From: Heliocidaris tuberculata
Taxonomy: Eukaryota; Echinodermata; Echinoidea; Camarodonta; Echinometridae
Assembly (NCBI GenBank): GCA_025618425.1
Contig: CM046844.1
Coordinates: 19,254,324-19,318,323 of the forward strand
Reading direction: 5' to 3'
Length of the DNA: 64,000 bases
Position numbers and translations under genes: made by a program. Position 1 is the stretch's first letter; every line of letters starts with the position of its first letter. Positions 22,551 through 32,752 of this stretch are shown here, in pieces. Below the pieces are notes generated by a model, which was not told where the DNA came from, did not search any database, and saw nothing but the letters and a program-made list of their open reading frames with translations.

Positions 22551-22556
22551 AATAAA
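22551..22556 (+). terminator. Candidate polyadenylation signal AATAAA
   Basis: The canonical hexamer lies about 120 bases after the transporter stop codon in an A/T-rich 3' region. No transcript evidence was available to confirm its use. Confidence 0.45.
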
Positions 22557-23160
22557 ATATAATACAATTGAAAATATCCAGAAATTAACAACAATAAAAA
22601 CATGAAAATTCAACAACAGAGATGGGTACATCATACAATAAAGATAGTACAAATAAATAGAAAATATCTAAATGTGGATGCCATTTGTTGACATCTAAGT
22701 AATATGTCAGAAATGAAGGATTTTATTATATAGTCCTTTAACAAAAACTGAATAATGTTTCTCTTCTACGATTACCAGAACATTTCAATTTGGATGTTCC
22801 CATTGAATGTATCGTGATTCTTTTTCCTGTAAATGAATATTTTAGATACACAAGATAACGGTACTCTGATGTTAACTGTTACCAGTACACAACATTACTG
22901 TCATCCCCCGAGTTTCAAACAAAAATTAATTTAAAGACCATTGTATTGGTCCTACGTCCCATTATCTTTTATTAAATCTCAGTCTCACTGGTGTGTGTCT
23001 TATAAGCTCCATGTCTCACTGGTCTTATATTCTATTGGTCTAACGTCTTATTGTCATTATGTCCCATTGGCCGTATGTCGTGTTGGTCCTCTGGCAATAT
23101 TAGTTTTTCCGTCTCAGGAAGTTGACCCTTCCGGGTAGGAGAGCAGAAATGCCTAACTCT
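22557..23160. other. Gene-free interval with degenerate CCCATTGGTC repeats
   Basis: From about 22935 to 23095 the sequence cycles loosely through 'cattggtcctacgtcc'-like words every 15-25 bases. It is a decayed short tandem repeat. No exon is visible. Confidence 0.4.
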
Positions 23161-23340
23161 GTGAGTTACTCTCTTTAAAAAAATCGAGTGAATATTTCAC
23201 TTCGCCGATGGAGTGAATAAAATTTCACTCAGTAATGAGTGAATTTCGCTATCCTGAAGTTATAACTGACTGAAAATTTTGTTCTGTACATTTTGCCGAG
23301 TGAAAAACAAGCAGAGTGAATTTTGAGTGAATGTATAATG
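23161..23340. mobile_element. GAGTGAAAA-motif element end, partial
   Basis: TACTCTCTTTAAAAAAATCG starts the element and is followed by several GAGTGAAT/ATTTCACTC words in both orientations. A matching inverted end (GTGAAAATTCACTCATTTTT...AGAGAGTA) lies at about 31335-31368. The flanks do not match, so these are probably ends of two separate copies. Confidence 0.45.
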
Positions 23341-23578
23341 ATGACTCCTTGGCTGGACCAATAAGAATTGAGAAAATTTCCTTCACGTGTCTACTTTCAC
23401 CCAATCACAAACCGAATTTGCCCGCGCTGTGCAGCGCAGAGATTCGATGCAGCATCATGCGCTGCGCTGCATGCGATATCTCGAGGCAAGGCGAAAAGCA
23501 TAGCTTGTCTATGATTGTACCATTGCAAACCGGCCGGACGCGTACGCTACATATACATGCATACTATATCGAGCCACG

Positions 23579-23657
23579 ATGGATGTCGCTGCAACAAGTC
23601 TACGGAAGTTTCTTACTTCAAAAGGGGTGTCAGATGAAGTGATCAGAGTGTTTGAAG
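23579..23657 (+). CDS. Possible first exon of a SAM-type gene
   Basis: An ATG at 23579 opens 26 codons: MDVAATSLRKFLTSKG, then VSDEVIRVFE. A good donor (gtaagc) follows in phase 1. The peptide resembles the first helices of a sterile alpha motif domain. The upstream 150 bases are GC-richer with palindromic GCGCTGCGC-like words, as in a promoter-proximal region. The next exon-like segment (26407) starts in phase 0, so the two cannot join directly: an exon that would finish the SAM domain is missing, unseen, or spliced differently. Gene membership is inferred from order and strand. Confidence 0.35.
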
Positions 23658-24558
23658 GTAAGCGAATAATAGTATTAATAATAGTAGTAATACAGAACAA
23701 CCTCAGACTTTATCTCGAACTTTACTAGTCTTACTCTACCGTAGGCCTAAATGTTAACTGTTACTCCGTACTATAGGAGTCGGACATTCTGTCGAGCGAG
23801 GCAAGCTGTGGTTAGGCGTTGTCATGGGTTTTTGGTTTGGAGATGGCGGACGCTTTTTAAAAAGTTTTCTGTTTTGAAGGCCAAACTTTAGCACTGTGAC
23901 ATAGATCTAATCAAATTTGTGAAATTACCTTGACCTGTATTTCTTTAAAATCCTTCTTTACCACGTACTGCTGATAGATTTTTAAAAGCCATGTAAGTTG
24001 GACCTAACTAAGTTAGGCCTAACTACATTACACGGGCTGGCAAACCCGGAGAATAGGGGACCAGGCGAGCGTGCTGTATTCATTTGTGTGCAAGCAAATC
24101 TAGCCCAGCGGCAGCGGCAGTAGGACGATGTGCACAAGATTCAGCAGTGAAACATGTGTGATTTTGACGACATTTCTGGCCAAAACCAAATTCATTTTCA
24201 TCAAATAATCGGAAATCTGAAAGCTGAAAGGACAATGTGATATGTAAGAACATGATTACCTGACAAAAACATATTTGAAAGTCATTTTGAACCCGATTAT
24301 GGCCTTGTCCCATACCTCGGCCCAAGGTATGGGACAAGGCCATTATCGGGGGTTTTGGCTGTCTGTGCACTGTATAAATTGCCCCCGCGCACGTCCGGTT
24401 TTATTTACCATTTTCCAAGTTATAAAGTAGCCTAGGGTCTAACTTTGTTATAGATGAAAGCAAGTTGTTGCAAAGTCATTTTCGATTCTGTAACAGTTTA
24501 ATAGTATTAGTAAAGTTACTAAGTTAGGTTCTAAGTTAGTAGGGTGGTCTAACTTGGA

Positions 24559-24915
24559 CAGTGGCGGCACCAGGATTTTTCAAGTTGGGGGGGGGGGGGG
24601 CAAGGGCGGACAAAAAAAAATTGCGTGTATCGCAAAATCAAGCGCAAGTGGGTAGGGTCCAGGGAATCACCCCCTCCCTCCCCCCCCCCCCCCCCACCTT
24701 GATGCCGCCACTGTTTTCCAAGTTTCCGTTTTTCCGTTTTCTTTCTTTTTCCTTCTTTTCTCCATTCCTTTTTCACTTTTTTCTTTCCTTATCTTTCTCA
24801 TTTTCCACCCTTTTATTTTTTTTTTTTTCACTCTAAAAATTATTGGGGGGGGGGCAAATCTTCTGACTGGGGGGGGGGGGAAATGCCCCCCCCCCCCCCC
24901 TTGGTGCCGCCACTG
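24559..24915. mobile_element. 357-bp hAT-like MITE with perfect 8-bp TSD
   Basis: The left end CAGTGGCGGCACCAGG and right end CCTTGGTGCCGCCACTG are near-perfect inverted repeats flanked by AACTTGGA on both sides (24551-24558 and 24916-24923). G- or C-runs of 10 or more sit just inside both ends. A second right-end-like copy at about 24698-24714 suggests an internal duplication or nested insertion. Confidence 0.8.
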
Positions 24916-24923
24916 AACTTGGA

Positions 24924-26406
24924 CCAAAGATTATGGAGAGGGCCATGCGCCAGGCAGGGGAAGATCGGACAGCTAGCCGATTTTGTACAGGGTTGGTTGT
25001 AACGCCTTGGGGGAAAAGCAACCAAAAAAAAAAAAAAAAAGAAAATAAAGTAGATATTCAATGATTTTTAAAACTGACTTAATTTTCATTATTGCGTAGG
25101 TGAAGCTTAGACCGGACAAGTTTCTCAAAATTCGACGCTTGCAAACATTCGAAGTAATGATTATTATCAATTACAAATTGCTAAAATACAGCCCCGACAT
25201 AGCACCTGAACAGCTCTCCGAAAGCCGCTGAAATGTGTGACGTCAAAGGGAGGACGTTAATTGCACAAGTAGACGATGTCCCATAACATCTCACATATTT
25301 TCAGTGCCTGTTTTGTCATCTTCTCTTCAGTTATTTCACTTCACTAGCATTAGTCTATTATGTTTAATCCATATATTGCCTCACTCGAACCCCGTGCATG
25401 GGTTTATTTGGATGGAAAATGAAGCGTTACAAGAATAAAGGAATCAGTTGCTTGTAAACAAAATAGACGCCATTGCATTCACAGCTGCATACACCGCTGG
25501 ACGTTCGGCGTTGAATGAGGGATTAATACCGTCCTTGCAATTATTCAGCGGGCTTTTCAATTTGAAAGTGTGGTTTCTTTGATTGTTCATTAGCCCTCAT
25601 CCTATATATTTACAAACAAAAGATTTCAGTAATCAGAATCTGTTTCATTCCCATTTTAGAATGGTGTGAAATATGGGCACGTTTGAATACACTAAATTCG
25701 TTATAATTTGAGAAATAACTGCACTGCACTTATGTTCATTCTTTATTGGACGTCGTCTGCTTGGACAGGATTGTTCCCTTTATTGACGTCATTGAAACAT
25801 TGTTATTTTGGGGGGGCAAAGCGCTCATATATCGCAGATGCTGGGAGGTAGTTTTATTTGTATTATTGTTTAATTACCTGATATATAGTTGACTTTAAAC
25901 TGATATGATTGCTATCTGTTAACTTGCTAGTTTCTAGTGATACATTATTTATCATATTTGTGATTTTCTTTGAATGTGTATTTTAAGATATTTCTTGGTA
26001 GTTACTGCTTGGTACTGAAAGTTCTGTAGGCTTTTTTTCTTGTTTACATTATTATGTTTAGCATACAATTATTGTGCCCCTATAATGTGATCTGAGTAAA
26101 ATAAGATTAAAAAGCAACGTAAAACTTTTTGATTCTAAAACCTTTACAGTAATTTTTGTAAGGAAATTTCTAAAAAAGTCCTTGTGTGCCATGGCATTAG
26201 GTTCATTCGGGAGTGCATAGGTGCAAATTTTGTGTGAATGGTGGTAAAGCTTTTTCCATGCCTGGGCTGTATCTCAAATTGACTCTAAATTGACTAAAAT
26301 TATACCTGGGGCGGGCAGCAATGAACGATTTAGACTTCCACATTTGGCCTTAGACTTCAGCCACATTGCCCAACTCTGCTAATTAATGTGTCATTCAAAA
26401 TTGCAG
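24924..26406. other. Intronic or intergenic sequence, nothing recognised
   Basis: I looked for the missing SAM-domain exon here and did not find one. An A-run at about 25024-25041 is the only low-complexity feature. The segment ends at the acceptor ttgcag of the next exon. Confidence 0.35.
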
Positions 26407-26571
26407 GTAGAGTGGATGAAATATCATCACCCAACACCAGATAATGTAGCCATGATAAAGGCCAGCTTCAAAGAAACATTCCCACATCGCAGAGACGAAA
26501 TTAAGAAAGATGGGCTGACCATAACAGATGTCCTGGCCAGATATCCAAGGTTCCAAGACATGCCAAGTTTG
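26407..26571 (+). CDS. Exon of an unnamed SAM-associated protein family
   Basis: This 55-codon, phase 0-0 exon lies between the acceptor attgcag and the donor gtaagt. Its peptide contains HHPTPDNVAMIKASFKETFP, HRRDEIKKDG and VLARYPRFQDMPSL. The pattern 'xPTP...MK.TF..RR..I...... .VL..(F/Y)PRF.D.P.L' is familiar from uncharacterised SAM-domain proteins expanded in fish and marine invertebrates. I know of no assigned function. The open frame, splice sites and family-like pattern together make it a real exon or a recent pseudogene. Confidence 0.5.
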
Positions 26572-26620
26572 GTAAGTTGATCAAATAGTTTTTGTCGAGC
26601 CCCATCGAGGTGGAGCGAGA

Positions 26621-27130
26621 CTAAGACCCCGTTCTCACTCACTTTGAAAGTGGACTTTTGGAGCGGTCTATCTAAGACCCGTTCCTCAGGAACGGTTCTT
26701 AGGTGAGTGTGAACGGTCAAAGTGGTCCAGGAAGTGGTCTTCTGGACCGCTCCAGAAGACCACCTCGGGGAGGTGGTCTTGAGGAACGGGTCTTATTAAG
26801 AGCGGTATGGACCGCTCTAAACGTGCAATGTGAACGAAAGCGTACTTCAACCGGAAGTGAGCCAGTGACGTTCCGCGCACAAAACAAAGCAAAAGCAATC
26901 GATCGGGCAGCCGGCAGGCACGCTACGGTACATCAGTTTGTATTCCGCGCGAAAAATTTGACCCGCTGAACTGAGCTGCCATAGCAACAAGGCCACTTTG
27001 AATCGTGGAGCGGTTTGAGCGAGAAAAACTGCTCGGAGTGTGAACGCTAGCAAACCGTTCCTCAAGACCCGTTCCTCTGGAGCGGTCTAACTAAGACCAC
27101 TTTCAAAAGTGAGTGAGAACGGGGTCTTAG
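26621..27130. mobile_element. 510-bp MITE, TIR CTAAGACCCCGTTCTCACTC
   Basis: The left end CTAAGACCCCGTTCTCACTC and the right end GAGTGAGAACGGGGTCTTAG are perfect inverted repeats continuing inward through AAGTGG and GGAGCGGTCT words. The interior has further internal inverted copies of GACCCGTTCCTC. Flanking bases share only AGA, so the superfamily is undecided. It interrupts an older repeat (tttgtcgagccccatcgagg ... gatccacatgtcgtccgtcc). Confidence 0.8.
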
Positions 27131-27836
27131 AGATCCACATGTCGTCCGTCCGTCCGTCACAGCAAATGGTTCGATATTGACCAAATTGGGTTGGTGGATT
27201 GAGCATGGGGACCGCCATTATATTTGGGGTCAAAGGTCACATAAGTAGGTCAAAGCTCAAGATGAGGTCAAATATTAAAAAGATTACCTGCAAGTTTCTA
27301 CTTAGAATGATTGTGTGCAAACAGGGCAAGACACAATTATGGCTATCGCCTTGTTTAAACTATGTGTTAACAAAATCATGAGGGACATAGGGCTGATGAA
27401 TGAGTGTGGGTATATGGGCAATTCCATATGGTAATGGCATTACATTTGAGTAAAAATTTTAAATTCTTCCTGCTCTAATAACTACTAAACAGCTGTCTTG
27501 ACCAATACTTTGCAGCCATACCAGTACAAATTGGTAGGACCTCTGAGAGTATTTCCTTGGTTTGTTATTACTGTGCAATATGAAAATAAAGAGAGGTGTA
27601 ACAGCATGACATCCACAGGACATTGCAATTTGCATTTAACTTTGAAATGCAAATGAATATCTGTGCCCCCACGGTTGTAAAGCTGAAGCTAATAGCACCA
27701 CCAGTTACCCAGTCATGATTCAACTTTTACATATTAGCCGATTTAAAGATATACATATTTATAAACTCAGCTTGCAAATTATGCTGATGTAAACTTCGCT
27801 TATGGTTAGCAACAGCAAAAAAATCTCTGTTTTTTT

Positions 27837-27886
27837 GTCCCCGCCGAACGAAGTTCGCGAGGGGACTATGAAACGGGCTCCGTTCG

Positions 27887-27939
<53 letters not shown>

Positions 27940-29320
27940 GTCCGTCCGTCCGTCCGTCCGTGTGTGCTCAAATGTTAGAAAATGCTACTCCTCCGTCATT
28001 TCATGGCCGATTTTGATTCCGATTGTTTTATCTGATAGGGCTGGGTGGGGGCTTCCAAACTTCTACACAGAATTTTGAAATTCATTAATTATGCAAATTT
28101 ATGCAAATTTATTCAAAATCGACGAAAAATGCTACTTCTCCTTCATTTCTTGGCCGATTTTGATTCCGATTGTTTTATCTGATAGGGCTGGGTGGGGGCT
28201 TCCAAACTTCTACACAGAATTTTGAAATTCATTAATTATGCAAATTTATGCAAATTTATTCAAAATCGACGAAAAATGCTACTTCTCCTCTATTTCACAT
28301 CGGATTTTGATTCCGATTGTTTTATCTGATAGGGCTGGGTGGGGGCTTCCAAACTTCTACACAGAATTTTGAAATTCATGAATTATGCAAATTTATGCAA
28401 ATTTATTCAAAATTGACGAAAAATGCTATTTTTCCTCTATTTCACATCGGATTTTGATTCCGATTGTTTTATCTGATAGGGCTGGGTGGGGGCTTCCAAA
28501 CTTCTACAAAGAATTTTGAAATTCATTAATTATGCAAATTTATGTAAATTTATTCAAAATTGACTAAAAATGCTACTTCTCCTCTATTTCACATCGGATT
28601 TTGATTCCGATTATTTTATCTGATAGGGCTGGGTGGGGGCTTCCAAACTTCTACACAGAATTTTGAAATTCATTAATTATGCAAATTTATGCATATTTAT
28701 TCAAAATTGACGAAAAATGCTACTTCTCCTCTATTTCACATCGGATTTTGATTCCGATTGTTTTATCTGTTGGGCTGGGTGGGGGCTTCCAAACTTCTAC
28801 ACAGAATCGTGAAATTCATTAATTATGCAAATTTATGCAAATTTATTCAAAATCGACGAAAAATGCTACTTCTCCTCTATTTCTCATCGGATTTTGATTC
28901 CGATTGTTTTATCTGATAGGGCTGGGTGGGGGCTTCCAAACTTCTACACAGAATTTTGAAATTCATTAATTATGCACATTTATGCAAATTTATTCAAAAT
29001 TGACAAAAAATGCTGCTTCTCCTCTATTTCACATCGGATTTTGATTCCGATTGTTTTATCTGATAGGGCTGGGTGGGGGCTTCCAAACTTCTACACAGAA
29101 TTTTGAAATTCATTATTCATGCAAATTTATGCAAATTTATTCAAAATGGCTGAAGGTTCATAATGTTTTCATGTTTTATATTTCAGTTGTATACATGCAT
29201 TGTTGGTATTCTCTTCTTTTGCATGCAGTAACATTATTATTTTATTCACTAAAGTTTTTCACTGAAGTTTTAAGGTTCAGGCTAGTTAATTTCCACAGAT
29301 CTGCACTTCGGCGGGGACAT
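27837..29320. mobile_element. 1.5-kb element with 12-bp TIRs carrying a 147-bp satellite
   Basis: GTCCCCGCCGAA at 27837 is mirrored by TTCGGCGGGGAC at about 29309. Inside are a GT run with CCGT tetramers (about 27891-27960), eight copies of a 147-bp repeat, and a unique AT-rich tail. Short inverted ends around a microsatellite and minisatellite are typical of some non-autonomous elements in invertebrates. No clear target duplication and no coding capacity are present. Confidence 0.6.
27970..29150 (+). repeat. 147-bp tandem satellite, eight copies
   Basis: The landmark GGGCTGGGTGGGGGCTTCC occurs at about 28038, 28185, 28332, 28479, 28626, 28772, 28920 and 29067. That is a 147-bp period with very little length change. 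Most units contain two copies of ATGCAAAT-type words 11 bp apart, plus TTTGATTCCGATTGTTTTAT. Copies differ mainly by point changes. Confidence 0.95.
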
Positions 29321-29364
29321 TTATTACGCATTGCGTAATTTACTCATTCACTTGTTTAATTTGT

Positions 29365-29420
29365 GAACAGAGCAACTTTCCCTTCGGGGACAAATAAAAT
29401 GAACTTGAACTTGATTATAC
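29365..29420 (+). repeat. LINE/SINE 3'-tail-like sequence
   Basis: CTTCGGGGACAAATAAAATG followed by a short GAACTT repeat looks like the 3' tail of a non-LTR element or SINE. It lies just upstream of the next exon's acceptor. Confidence 0.4.
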
Positions 29421-29448
29421 CCACTAATGTATTTCCTCTCATTGACAG

Positions 29449-29769
29449 GCTGGAACAGATGTTGCTGCATACACTGCAAGGAAACCAGCTAAACCAAGGA
29501 GCTGTGATAACTCCTTGGCTAAACTCACCCAGCCATTCCTCCTGTGTCTTGGCCCAGAGGTTCAGCCAGAGCAGTTCTTCCTGGTCCTGGACAACAAGTG
29601 TGTGCCAGCTGGGGAGAATGTTGTGTTAGCGTTTGATCGGCTTTTCAAGGCCTTTTATGTCTTTGACGTCCACTACCCCCCCCCCCCCCCCTCTTGCCTA
29701 CATACTTTTTTTCATTTTTTGCAAGTGTGGTGTATCAATGCTCGGGAGATGCTCTTACCCCACAACTGA
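29449..29769 (+). CDS. 3' exon of the SAM-associated family, with C-run near its end
   Basis: After the acceptor attgacag, a phase-0 frame runs to TGA at 29767-29769. Key peptide pieces are LAKLTQPFLLCLG, EQFFLVLDNKCVPAGENVV and LAFDRLFKAFYVFDVHYP, then LHTFFHFLQ. They match the C-terminal pattern of the same uncharacterised family (QPFLL..G.....(Y/F).(L/I)V.D...I......AFD.LFK..YVFN..Y.....(F/Y)..F(I/L)Q). A C-run of 14-15 encodes a proline stretch where the family has few prolines and may drift in length. The family block expected between MPSL and this exon was not found, so the gene is incomplete here or eroded. Function is unknown. Confidence 0.5.
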   Translation, partial: AGTDVAAYTARKPAKPRSCDNSLAKLTQPFLLCLGPEVQPEQFFLVLDNKCVPAGENVVLAFDRLFKAFYVFDVHYPPPPPSCLHTFFHFLQVWCINAREMLLPHN

Positions 29770-30309
29770 GAGCATTCCACGTGCTTCTGACAAGTACGCA
29801 GTTGTAAAGGAGAGGCATTATTCAATAGGCCATCAACCGCAACGGGTGTTTCCATTTGCTGGGATACTTTTTTTCTGACACCGTGACACGCTTTTCCTGA
29901 CACACTTTTTCCCATTCACTTATGTACAGGGTCGCATGTCATGAGGTGGTGTAATTTGGGTTACATGGTCAGAATGGGCAAAAAACATTTTTTTTTTAAT
30001 ATAATGTAGGTACTATCACCCTCTTTTAATTCAAGCAAGTTTTAAACCAAATATCACCTCAGTTTTAGCATTATTAGCTAATTAGTGGTTAAGTACTCCA
30101 CAGACAGCAATGCAAATGGCAATTTTCAAATACGTTTTTCCTCAATGTATATCGTGATACTTCTTGTTTTGCAATTTTTGAATTGTTTTTATAGAAGGCG
30201 GAAAAAAAGGCAGTAAATAATTTGAATGTAAGTTTATGAAGTACATAATTGATTAATGAAGTAGAGAAGTCATGGATAACTCATGTGTGAATTTCAAGGC
30301 GGTGAATTG

Positions 30310-30358
<49 letters not shown>

Positions 30359-31130
30359 GAGTAATTTCTCCATTTGATGTATGACATTTTCCATTTTTTG
30401 TGATATATGAAACAAGTGAATTTGAAGTGTCCATTATTTTTTTTTTTTTTTGGAGGGGGGGGGTGAGTGTATAAAGCTTATAAAACCAAGAGCTCATAAA
30501 ATGAAGTAACGAATCATTAAAGAAACTTCTTACATTTCACAAGTAAAACTGACACAAGGAAGGAAGCAAGGAATAGTTTGAGATTGCTATTGGCCTCTTC
30601 AAAATGGTTGTCAATGGTAGCTGATGATGGATTGAAGTCAGTTTAATGTTTATTTGATTGTATTGCAATTTTCAAACTGATTTTAATGGAATTAAAAATG
30701 TTGAATATTAAACATGAAAAAAAAACCACCAACAAACAGAACTGAAGACTTTTCTTTAAAAGAAACAGCTTAACCCTTCGAGTAATTGCTTGATCCATCA
30801 ATGTATTGTCATATTGTGCCAAGATCGAATGAGTTACATGTATATCCATGTGACAGAGGTGTGAGCTTATTCAGTTACAGCCCATTGGTTCTGTACAGTT
30901 CTGTATTTGCAAATATTTACCAAATGTTGTATATGATTTTAGTCTGTAATCCAGCTGTTTCAAAATTTTTAATGCAATGTTTTGATTGTCTCTGTTCAAA
31001 TGGACATTGGACATTCACAGATATACATATCAAATAAAGGTATACATATTAGCCTGAATGGAGACTAACACATACAGCAGCACTAAATATTTAGCAACCA
31101 GTGAATTGGTGGACCGAATAATTGGCTGTT
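29770..31130. other. Gene-free interval with AT microsatellite
   Basis: The interval contains a TA run at about 30315-30355, a T-run plus G-run at about 30438-30465 and otherwise unique AT-rich sequence. No exon is supported. Confidence 0.5.
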
Positions 31131-31134
31131 CCTG

Positions 31135-31372
31135 CTTATTGAGAGTGAAAGTCTGATATTCAAGAGTGAAAATCTGCTGAAAGAGGAGTGAAATGCATTA
31201 AGAGTGAAAAAGGAGTGAAATTTGGGTGGAAAATATGTTCGTCTTTTTTCACTCTTTGGGGGGTGAAATTTCTGTTTACTCTATATTCACTCCATAATGA
31301 GTGATCACTGACGTCACTACCCAGGGGAGTGAAAATCGAGTGAAAATTCACTCATTTTTGTTTAGAGAGTAC
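31135..31372. mobile_element. Second GAGTGAAAA-motif element
   Basis: At least six GAGTGAAA-type words in both orientations lie between 31140 and 31355. The right end ATTCACTCATTTTTGTTTAG then AGAGTA mirrors the left end at 23164. It is probably another non-autonomous copy of that family. Confidence 0.45.
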
Positions 31373-31540
31373 GTAGAGCGTAACACCATAATCATATATA
31401 TCCGTTATCTTCAGTTTCACAATTCAGCACCAACCATGGTTTACATGAGTAAATTGAGCTCATTATTAATTTTGACCTCGGATTTAGTTTTAAATCTGGT
31501 CAGTCCTGGTCCATAGCGGAAAATAAAATCATTCGTGCTA

Positions 31541-32752
31541 TTCTGATAATCTACGTCAATATCGATTACTAAAAATGGCTTACAAGCAACTTTGAATATG
31601 ATATTCAAAATCAAAAATTACAATGTCATATCAAGACCCCTACTTTGTACCACGGGCAGCAATCAAGACAGCAAATAACATAATGTACCAGTATAATCAT
31701 CATCTGTGAGATCAAAATACGCCTAATATACCCTTATCATTGGTGTTTGTATCATTCCATTTGGATGGCGTGTTCATGCAAACAGACGGGATGGACATGT
31801 ATTCTCTAAAAGGCTTGCCACATTAGTTCAGATAACTTATCGCCAGACGGGAGGCACATTTTTCCATTGACTGAATGAATGTGAACACCGATTTTGAACT
31901 CTGCCCCTTTATACCCAATGACCTTGCAAGACTGAAATTTGTTATTCACAGAATTCCTCTTTTGAACCCAAGCGTTGAACATCTTCTCCAAAGAAAAACA
32001 AGGAATTTTCTACAATTAGAGCAATACGATGGACAGCACCATAGAAGAAGCAGACTAGGGTACGCTAGATGTGGGAGCTTTGGTTGGTAGCATATGGCAA
32101 GAGGTAATCAATAAATACCCTTGTTTTAACACGGATGTCGTCAGAAACGAAAAACAAATTGCTTGTATCATTTCATAAGCTGTTCCTAACCGCTATACTG
32201 ATCGTCTACCCTTCTATTGAAATAAAAGGAGCCTGCTCCTCATGACGCTTCACTAGACTTTTGGAATGTGTTCAATTCCATAGCGGTAAGTTTCGTTGAC
32301 ATATTTTTTGTTCATTCATTTTCTAACTTTCTCATTATTTATGCTATTCCTTGACGAGTGCTTTGATTCGTGTCATAAAAAGTGCAAAAATTGCGTGTAA
32401 TAAAAACGCAACCTTTAATAATCGATTAGTGGTCTGCCGCCATTTTGTACACTTTTGAATGCGGTGTAGAATTTAATCTCGTTTTATCATCAGGCCATTG
32501 TCTTCAAATGGCCTATTCAATGATTGGAGGATTTCCCTATTAGCCAGCTAGTATCAAGATTATGAAAGAGAATTGTAGAGTTAATTTGACAACCTTTTTG
32601 TCAATGACTTAGATGGTCTAAGTAACTTAACGGGGTCAAATCTTATAGGTAAAATGGGGTGACTATTTCGGGACAGGCTCCTGGGCTACAGTGGAAGTTA
32701 TAAACTGATTCAGCGGACTCGGACTCGGACTCGGACTCGGACTCGGACTCTG
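31541..32752. repeat. 1.2-kb tandem unit, copy 1
   Basis: The unit runs from TTCTGATAATCTACGTCAAT to a terminal array of six GGACTC hexamers (32715-32750). Nearly identical copies follow. Short frames in the unit (about 61 and 71-79 codons on opposite strands) are unsupported. The last 60 bases before the hexamers resemble the SINE body at 53.2 kb. Confidence 0.9.

Noticed and set aside
27970..29150. CRISPR-like array
   Set aside because: The 147-bp units are contiguous, without unique spacers, in a eukaryotic intron. It is a satellite.
31806..32090. Opposite-strand small ORFs repeated in each 1.2-kb unit
   Set aside because: They recur only because the unit is duplicated. There is no family pattern, splice evidence or codon-level conservation to judge.
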